From: Paenibacillus sp. SZ31 | GTDB lineage: Bacteria > Bacillota > Bacilli > Paenibacillales > Paenibacillaceae | Assembly: GCF_012912005.1 (NCBI RefSeq) | Contig: NZ_JABBEA010000008.1 | Span: 62,001 to 126,000 of the forward strand | Direction of reading: 5' to 3' | DNA length: 64,000 nucleotides | Part shown: piece after piece, positions 59,671 through 64,000 of the stretch | Numbering within the stretch: the first letter of the stretch is position 1 | How the letters are laid out: every line of letters begins with the position of its first letter | Made by a program: the position numbers and the translations under genes | The notes under the pieces: model-generated | Database searches by the model: none | Seen by the model: only the letters and a program-made list of their open reading frames with translations | What the model was told of the DNA's origin: nothing

Positions 59671-61113
59671 TTAAGTGATGGTAAGGCCTCCGCTTGCATA
59701 TCCGGCTACGGTTGTAGCCACATCAATTCCGGCTGTTACAGATGCTGAGAAGACCATAAGCAGGCGGTCACCGGCGGCTACCGGAATACTCAGTCCTGTA
59801 GTCAAACCACTGGATATTGTTCCCAGTGCTAGAATACCGGTCAGTGGAGGCGCCAAGGTTACCAATGCACCCGGTACAGCTGTAAAAGAGTTATTAGGTG
59901 CAGTGGAACGGAATAATTGTGCAGTTATGGTTACTGTGGATCCAACCAAGCTCAGTCCAGCTGTCGTGCTGAAATAAGCAGCCAGCGAAGTAATCGTTCC
60001 TGCACGCGATGCCGAGAAAGCGAAGTTAAGCAATGTGCCTGCGGCGCCTGTGAGATCAATAATTCCTCCGTTAACACTTACTCCTGTAGCATTGTTACCA
60101 AAACCAACTAAACTGGAGGTATTCAAAAGTCCACCCAATACTGTAGTCAACACCACTGGAAGTCCTGATGAATAAGGAATGATTGCTCCAGCGCCTGCTA
60201 CACCTGTAGCTCCCGTTGTTCCTGGTGTACCTGTTGCTCCTGTCACTCCCGTTGTACCTGGCGTGCCTGTTGCTCCTGTCACTCCCGTTGTACCTGGCGT
60301 GCCTGTTGCTCCTGTTACTCCCGTTGTACCTGGCGTGCCTGTCGCTCCTGTTACTCCCGTTGTTCCTGGTGTCCCTGTTGCTCCGGTTACTCCCGTCGTA
60401 CCCGTTGTACCTGGCGTGCCGGTCGCTCCCGTTACTCCCGTTGTACCCGGTGTGCCGGTCGCCCCTGTCACTCCCGTTGTACCTGGCGTGCCTGTTGCTC
60501 CTGTTACTCCCGTTGTTCCCGGTGTGCTGGTCGCCCCTGTCACTCCCGTTGTACCCGGTGTGCCGGTCGCCCCTGTCACTCCCGTTGTACCAGGTGTGCC
60601 TGTCGCTCCCGTTACTCCCGCTGTACCTGGTGTGCCTGTTGCTCCTGTCACTCCCGCTGTACCTGGCGTCCCTGTTGCTCCTGTCACTCCCGCTGTACCT
60701 GGCGTCCCTGTCGCCCCCGTAGTTCCGGTTGCACCTGTGGCTCCGGTGATGCTTGGGGTTTCACCCAGCAGTTCGGAAGAAACCAAACGATGGGCTGTTA
60801 CCAAAGCGCCTGTGCTGCTCTTACCCCATACGGATACTTGAACAGGATCATTAACCGTCGCTGGTGTTGTAAAAGTAAACTCAAAGGCATCAAAATTGGC
60901 ATAATAATTGTTGGTTATTACTTGATTGGGTATGATGTCAAGAGACTCACTGACATACAAAACTCTTATTCCACCATCCAGGTAATACCCTTGTATTTGT
61001 ACGGTTGAGGCTGTCACATCACTGCGGTTATCCATTCTGACGGTAACTGTCTGAGTCGGTCTTACACCGCTAACAGCATTATTTTCTATCGGCCCGGTTG
61101 ATAAAAAGCTCAT
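59671..61113 (-). CDS. Collagen-like spore-surface protein (BclB-related)
   Basis: A 480-residue protein in three parts. Residues 1-120 are a beta-rich N-terminal domain shared with the gene at 61148 ([15 protein letters not shown]). Residues about 124-305 are collagen triplets built mostly from a 12-residue unit [12 protein letters not shown]. Residues about 306-480 match the C-terminal domain of exosporium glycoprotein BclB ([45 protein letters not shown]). It is likely displayed on the spore surface and glycosylated on Thr. GAGGAGATG precedes the ATG. Confidence 0.92.
   Translation of the reverse strand: MSFLSTGPIENNAVSGVRPTQTVTVRMDNRSDVTASTVQIQGYYLDGGIRVLYVSESLDIIPNQVITNNYYANFDAFEFTFTTPATVNDPVQVSVWGKSSTGALVTAHRLVSSELLGETPSITGATGATGTTGATGTPGTAGVTGATGTPGTAGVTGATGTPGTAGVTGATGTPGTTGVTGATGTPGTTGVTGATSTPGTTGVTGATGTPGTTGVTGATGTPGTTGVTGATGTPGTTGTTGVTGATGTPGTTGVTGATGTPGTTGVTGATGTPGTTGVTGATGTPGTTGVTGATGTPGTTGATGVAGAGAIIPYSSGLPVVLTTVLGGLLNTSSLVGFGNNATGVSVNGGIIDLTGAAGTLLNFAFSASRAGTITSLAAYFSTTAGLSLVGSTVTITAQLFRSTAPNNSFTAVPGALVTLAPPLTGILALGTISSGLTTGLSIPVAAGDRLLMVFSASVTAGIDVATTVAGYASGGLTIT
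60199..60744 (-). repeat. Collagen-type tandem repeat (12-residue, 36-base units)
   Basis: About fourteen near-identical 36-base units encode [12 protein letters not shown] variants. The first units use GTAGVT in place of GTTGVT. One unit carries an extra triplet (GTTGTTGVT). In one unit a GGC glycine codon has become AGC (60526-60528), giving GATSTP and breaking the Gly-X-Y register once. Confidence 0.93.
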
Positions 61114-61147
61114 CGCTACATCTCCTCTTTTGGGTATATCTTATCTG

Positions 61148-61507
61148 TTAGATGTCATTAACTGTTTTTTCGTGGGCTACCACCCGGTGTGCATCAACCA
61201 ATTGTCCAGACGCCTGTTTGCCCCACACTGAAATTCCTACTTCCTCCACACCTTCCACATCTGTTCCAAAAACAAACTCAAAAGCATCTAAATCTGCAAA
61301 ATAATTTCTGGTCACTGCTTCGTTAGGTGCAATACTGATCACTTCACTCACATACAGCGTTCTAGTTGTGCTTAGCACATAACCCTGCACGGATATTGTT
61401 ACCGAGTCCACAACAGCCCGACTTACCAATCTGATCGTTACCTGTTGTGTCGGTCTAACCCCGGAAACCGGATTATTTTCTATCGGCCCAGTTGATAAAA
61501 TAGCCAT
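61148..61507 (-). CDS. Stand-alone N-terminal domain paralogue of the collagen-like protein
   Basis: A protein of about 119 residues that matches the first 110 residues of the collagen-like protein ([45 protein letters not shown]) but has no collagen or BclB part. It lies 34 bases upstream on the same strand, so both are probably cotranscribed in sporulation. The ATG at 61507 fits the ribosome site better than the one at 61516. It may be an anchor or cap of the spore-surface filament. Confidence 0.8.
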   Translation of the reverse strand: MAILSTGPIENNPVSGVRPTQQVTIRLVSRAVVDSVTISVQGYVLSTTRTLYVSEVISIAPNEAVTRNYFADLDAFEFVFGTDVEGVEEVGISVWGKQASGQLVDAHRVVAHEKTVNDI

Positions 61508-61707
61508 TTTCCCCATCCCACCTTTTTAAGAACCTCATACTCTAGCAGTATTTGGCATAAGCTCACCTGATAGTAATATTCAATCACTCAACCAACGGTG
61601 TGGACAAAACACAGGGGGCAATCCACCATTATCAATAAACAACAACTGTCTAAGCCCCAGGCTTTAGCTAACAAAAGCGGGAATATGTATAACAAGGAGA
61701 AGAATTT

Positions 61708-61800
61708 ATGCTACCGGAAGATAAACAGAAAATAAGAGAGTATATTTTTATAACTACTAGCATCAATTCCCGAAAAAACAAACGACCGTTCCCCCTTTAA
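61708..61800 (+). CDS. Possible 30-residue peptide
   Basis: AAGGAG lies 8 bases before an ATG that opens the frame MLPEDKQKIREYIF and ends in a basic tail (NSRKNKRPFPL). The ribosome site is good but the frame is short and unrecognised. It could be the start of a decayed gene. Low confidence. Confidence 0.25.
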   Translation: MLPEDKQKIREYIFITTSINSRKNKRPFPL

Positions 61801-61818
61801 ATTACAGGGAAACGGCCG
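61772..61818 (-). terminator. Terminator-like repeat downstream of the DHDPS-family gene
   Basis: On the minus strand GGCCGTTTCCCT pairs imperfectly with AGGGGGAACGGTC, followed by GTTTGTTTTTT. It lies about 150 bases after the stop codon at 61967. Confidence 0.55.
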
Positions 61819-61966
61819 CAGCTTAAGACGTCTTTTTTCGTATTTACTTGATGAGGTTAGAACTACGCATATTAAAAACCTAAAAGCAGGTGTTGCCTCC
61901 GCCTGAACACCGATATCATCAACATCCAGAGCCTGAAAATAAAATAATAGCGGGGCAATTCATTTC

Positions 61967-62911
61967 CTATCTAAAAGACTCATCCTTCGTAATCAAAGAT
62001 TGCCGGAATAGCTGGCTTAGCTCCAGGAACTGATCTATCTCCAAACGGTGAACCGGTCTGAACTCTTCGCTACTTCTGGCTCTGGAATGAAGCGTAAGCT
62101 TCAGCCCTTCTTGTTGCAGCAAATATTTCGCGTTGACCGGATAATGACGTCCCTCAAACAGATGAAGGGGCCCCAGCAATGTCTGTAATCGTTCGGCTCT
62201 TGCTTGATCCTGCTGCCAATTTTCGATGATCCACACGTACAGATCCGGATGGAAGTTGGTCAGAATGCCACTGTAGCCGTGTGCACCTGCTTGCAGCGAT
62301 CCTAGATACGAAGTGCCGTTGGCATTATAAATTTTGAGCGGTGTCCCTTGAACGGCTGCGACCTTCTGACGGATCTGTTCCAGATCACAGCTTGTTTCCT
62401 TGAGAAAGAAAAAACGTCCGCTATCTGCGCACCACTTCAGCAATTCTGGAGACAACAAGCGATGGTATGGAATTGGACATTCGTACAGACCCAGTTTCAC
62501 ATCTGGCAACCGTTCCATGATAGTGCTCAGATTGCGTTTCCACACCTCATCGTCGTCATTAGGACCTGCTATACGACTTGTCACAAGAATGACAGCATCA
62601 ACACCTGTCTGCGCAATTGCCGTTAACTCCGTAATTTGTTCCTGCAAATCATCCAAATTATGACCGGAAGCAACAACTGGCACTCTCCCTTTTGTTTTTT
62701 CCACTACGAATGTGGCCAAGTCTACTCTCTCTTGTAGCGATAGATGGAGCATTTCGCTAGAAAGACAAACCGCGAATAGACCATGCACCCCTTTACCCAA
62801 ATACCACTCGATTAATTCTTCTAATGCCGTATAGTCAATCTCATTGTCCTCCGTGAACGGAGTGAGCATAACTGGCCACACGCCGTCCGGGAATAAAGTA
62901 TCGTTCAACAT
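61967..62911 (-). CDS. Dihydrodipicolinate synthase family protein (aldolase/lyase)
   Basis: A 314-residue TIM-barrel class I aldolase. The Schiff-base Lys lies in RFFFLKETSCD and the Tyr partner in LGLYECPIPYH; the N-terminal GVWPVMLTPFTED is typical of the family. DHDPS relatives include KDG aldolase, N-acetylneuraminate lyase and others. It is not the biosynthetic dapA by context, since it stands beside an AraC regulator with a cre-like site upstream, which suggests a sugar-acid catabolic role. Confidence 0.88.
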   Translation of the reverse strand: MLNDTLFPDGVWPVMLTPFTEDNEIDYTALEELIEWYLGKGVHGLFAVCLSSEMLHLSLQERVDLATFVVEKTKGRVPVVASGHNLDDLQEQITELTAIAQTGVDAVILVTSRIAGPNDDDEVWKRNLSTIMERLPDVKLGLYECPIPYHRLLSPELLKWCADSGRFFFLKETSCDLEQIRQKVAAVQGTPLKIYNANGTSYLGSLQAGAHGYSGILTNFHPDLYVWIIENWQQDQARAERLQTLLGPLHLFEGRHYPVNAKYLLQQEGLKLTLHSRARSSEEFRPVHRLEIDQFLELSQLFRQSLITKDESFR

Positions 62912-62996
62912 ACTGCCTCCTCGCTGACGCCAATTCCATTCTCAGAGATGGCGACCTCCTGATATAATAAGTTCATACCTATCCCTATTATAAAAT

Positions 62997-63028
62997 TGTA
63001 AACGCTATTATCGAATGACATAATAACG
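62997..63028. promoter_or_regulatory. cre-like site and inverted repeat between DHDPS-family and AraC genes
   Basis: TGTAAACGCTATTA (62997-63010) matches the CcpA cre consensus at 13 of 14 positions. CGCTATTAT and ATAATAACG (63003-63028) form an overlapping inverted repeat with one mismatch. A TATAAT -10 box for the minus-strand gene lies at 62987-62992. Confidence 0.5.
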
Positions 63029-63088
63029 CCATTTCATGACATCATGTCGCCATGCGTGTCGTGCTGGAGAGAGTGTGGGTGAATCGAA

Positions 63089-63919
63089 ATGGACATCGTT
63101 CAATATCAATTCTCGAATTTTTCCAAAATCCATAACGTCGATCTGAAATTATACTATTGCGGTACAGAGCAGTGCTTGCCTGGACATGAGGTCGGCCCTA
63201 TGGTGCGTGATTATTACAAAATCCATTATATCCATAGTGGTAAGGGACATTTTCATACCGGAGGCCGGACGTACACACTAGGAAAAGGGCAAGGATTTCT
63301 GATCAGTCCAGAGAAGCTGGCGCATTACCAGGCCGATGATGAAGCTCCATGGACATACTCCTGGATCGCATTCAACGGCATGCAGGTGGAACGCTATCTC
63401 AAGCGATCATCCTTATCCAACGAACAGCCCGTATTTTCGTCCAATCGGGACGAGTACATTCAATCCTGCTTTTTGGAGATGTTCAAAGCAACGGAGCATA
63501 ACCTGACAGACGAACTTCGGCTGTTGGGCGCCCTTTATTCCTTCCTGTCTGTCATATTGGACCCAGCTTCCATGCCCGTTACCTCACCAGGTGCACGAGG
63601 TCAATATGTGGAACAAGCCATTGCATTCATCGAACATAACTATGCAACGGATCTGAGTGTCGAACAACTGGCTGCACGTTTGAAGATCAATCGCAAATAT
63701 CTGTCCAAAATCTTCAAAGACACCACTGGGTTCACACCTCAACAGTATGTGATTCAATACCGGATGAATCGCGCCAGCGAGCTTATTCAGAAGTCTTCCC
63801 TTTCGATGAATGAGATCGCATGCAGCGTCGGATACAAAGACCCCTTCCAGTTCTCTCGTATGTTCAAAAAAGTAATGGGCGCAGCTCCACGAGATTACCG
63901 CAACGAAAAAAAGGAGTAG
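63089..63919 (+). CDS. AraC family transcriptional regulator
   Basis: A 276-residue regulator with an N-terminal cupin effector domain (YYKIHYIHSGKGHFHTGGRTYTLGKGQGFLI split over strands) and a C-terminal AraC helix-turn-helix (LKINRKYLSKIFKD, VGYKDPFQFSRMFKK). It resembles the MsmR/RhaS-type sugar regulators of Paenibacillus. It is divergent from the DHDPS-family gene and its likely target is that gene or a neighbouring operon beyond the window. The ribosome site is weak (GAGAGTGTGGG). Confidence 0.92.
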   Translation: MDIVQYQFSNFSKIHNVDLKLYYCGTEQCLPGHEVGPMVRDYYKIHYIHSGKGHFHTGGRTYTLGKGQGFLISPEKLAHYQADDEAPWTYSWIAFNGMQVERYLKRSSLSNEQPVFSSNRDEYIQSCFLEMFKATEHNLTDELRLLGALYSFLSVILDPASMPVTSPGARGQYVEQAIAFIEHNYATDLSVEQLAARLKINRKYLSKIFKDTTGFTPQQYVIQYRMNRASELIQKSSLSMNEIACSVGYKDPFQFSRMFKKVMGAAPRDYRNEKKE

Positions 63920-64000
63920 CCTGTCCGAATCGTTCCATACGATGCTCCCAACCGCTTCAAATGTCAGATTCTGACGATCAAGTCAGAACCGTACGTCCAG

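Larger units (their letters stand above)
61517..61966. other. Intergenic region with one possible short peptide
   Basis: About 450 bases. The only candidate gene is the 30-residue frame at 61708; a minus-strand terminator-like repeat lies at 61772. Nothing else was identified, and the sigma factor for the spore-surface genes is not apparent. Confidence 0.4.

Noticed and set aside
60199..60744. Regular 36-base repeats resembling a CRISPR array
   Set aside because: The units are contiguous without unique spacers, stay in frame and encode Gly-X-Y triplets, and no cas genes are near.
60179..60841. A 220-codon plus-strand frame encoding a Pro/Val repeat protein, and another at 60216-60722 in a second frame
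   Set aside because: Both are antisense shadows of the collagen-like repeat, which keeps several frames open. They have no ribosome site or plausible product.

Overview
The window looks like chromosomal DNA from an endospore-forming, low-to-mid GC Gram-positive bacterium, most likely a Paenibacillus. This rests on a spoVAC-spoVAD-spoVAE operon, an uninterrupted sigK with a typical pro-sequence, a BclB-like collagen-repeat spore-surface protein, several YesN/YesM-style and AraC regulators, lipobox lipoproteins and strong AGGAGG ribosome binding sites. No rRNA, tRNA, CRISPR array, prophage or intact insertion sequence was seen.

Layout. 1-1505: end of a DUF58 protein and its MoxR-type AAA+ ATPase. 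1640-3862: spoVA operon and a 27-residue membrane peptide. 4192-6761: M42 aminopeptidase, two unrecognised small genes and a membrane metal-dependent hydrolase. 6885-10682: nirB-nirD-nirC nitrite reduction operon behind two Fnr-type boxes, one placed at -41.5 from a predicted start site. 10966-11595: YfbR-like HD hydrolase. 11596-17568: two-component system divergent from a carbohydrate ABC importer. 17667-19113: Rrf2 regulator and NmrA-like reductase that share operator half-sites. 19285-25894: a minus-strand accessory run with KptA, an Imm48-like protein, an AbiEii-like nucleotidyltransferase with an unrecognised partner, a Ser/Thr kinase, an alpha/beta hydrolase, a viroplasmin-RNase H and a HEAT-like protein. 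26102-29955: DUF421 protein and a Fur-boxed iron-complex ABC transporter. 30102-32809: MarR regulator, hydrolase and MFS exporter. 32905-36539: Lrp regulator, serine hydrolase, CycA-like permease and a small membrane protein. 36714-37722: sigK behind a sigma-K promoter, plus an unlisted 59-residue gene. 37808-40008: MFS exporter and ADP-ribosylglycohydrolase. 40508-42396: HAD phosphatase and mtlD. 42641-46440: lipoproteins, polysaccharide deacetylase and EamA transporter.

46540-51593 is a rearranged segment. It holds one full sulfurtransferase gene, a decayed tail of a second copy and an N-terminally truncated third copy. An AT-rich acetamidase fused to a copper-amine-oxidase-like domain and a DUF5050-like secreted protein lie between them. 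51655-59524 is an iron-siderophore sensing and uptake locus: an Imm11-like protein, a DAO oxidoreductase, a Btr-like AraC/binding-protein fusion, a ferri-siderophore binding lipoprotein, a second DUF5050-like paralogue, and a remarkable open frame in which an AraC regulator runs without a stop codon into a binding lipoprotein that has its own perfect Fur box, RBS and lipobox. 59671-61507 holds the collagen-like spore-surface protein and a stand-alone copy of its N-terminal domain. The window ends with a DHDPS-family aldolase/lyase and a divergent AraC regulator.

Main regulatory themes are anaerobic control (nirBDC), iron control (Fur boxes at 28836, 55043, 56198 and 58495), sporulation control (sigma-G-like and sigma-K promoters) and local one-component regulators with palindromic operators over their own promoters.
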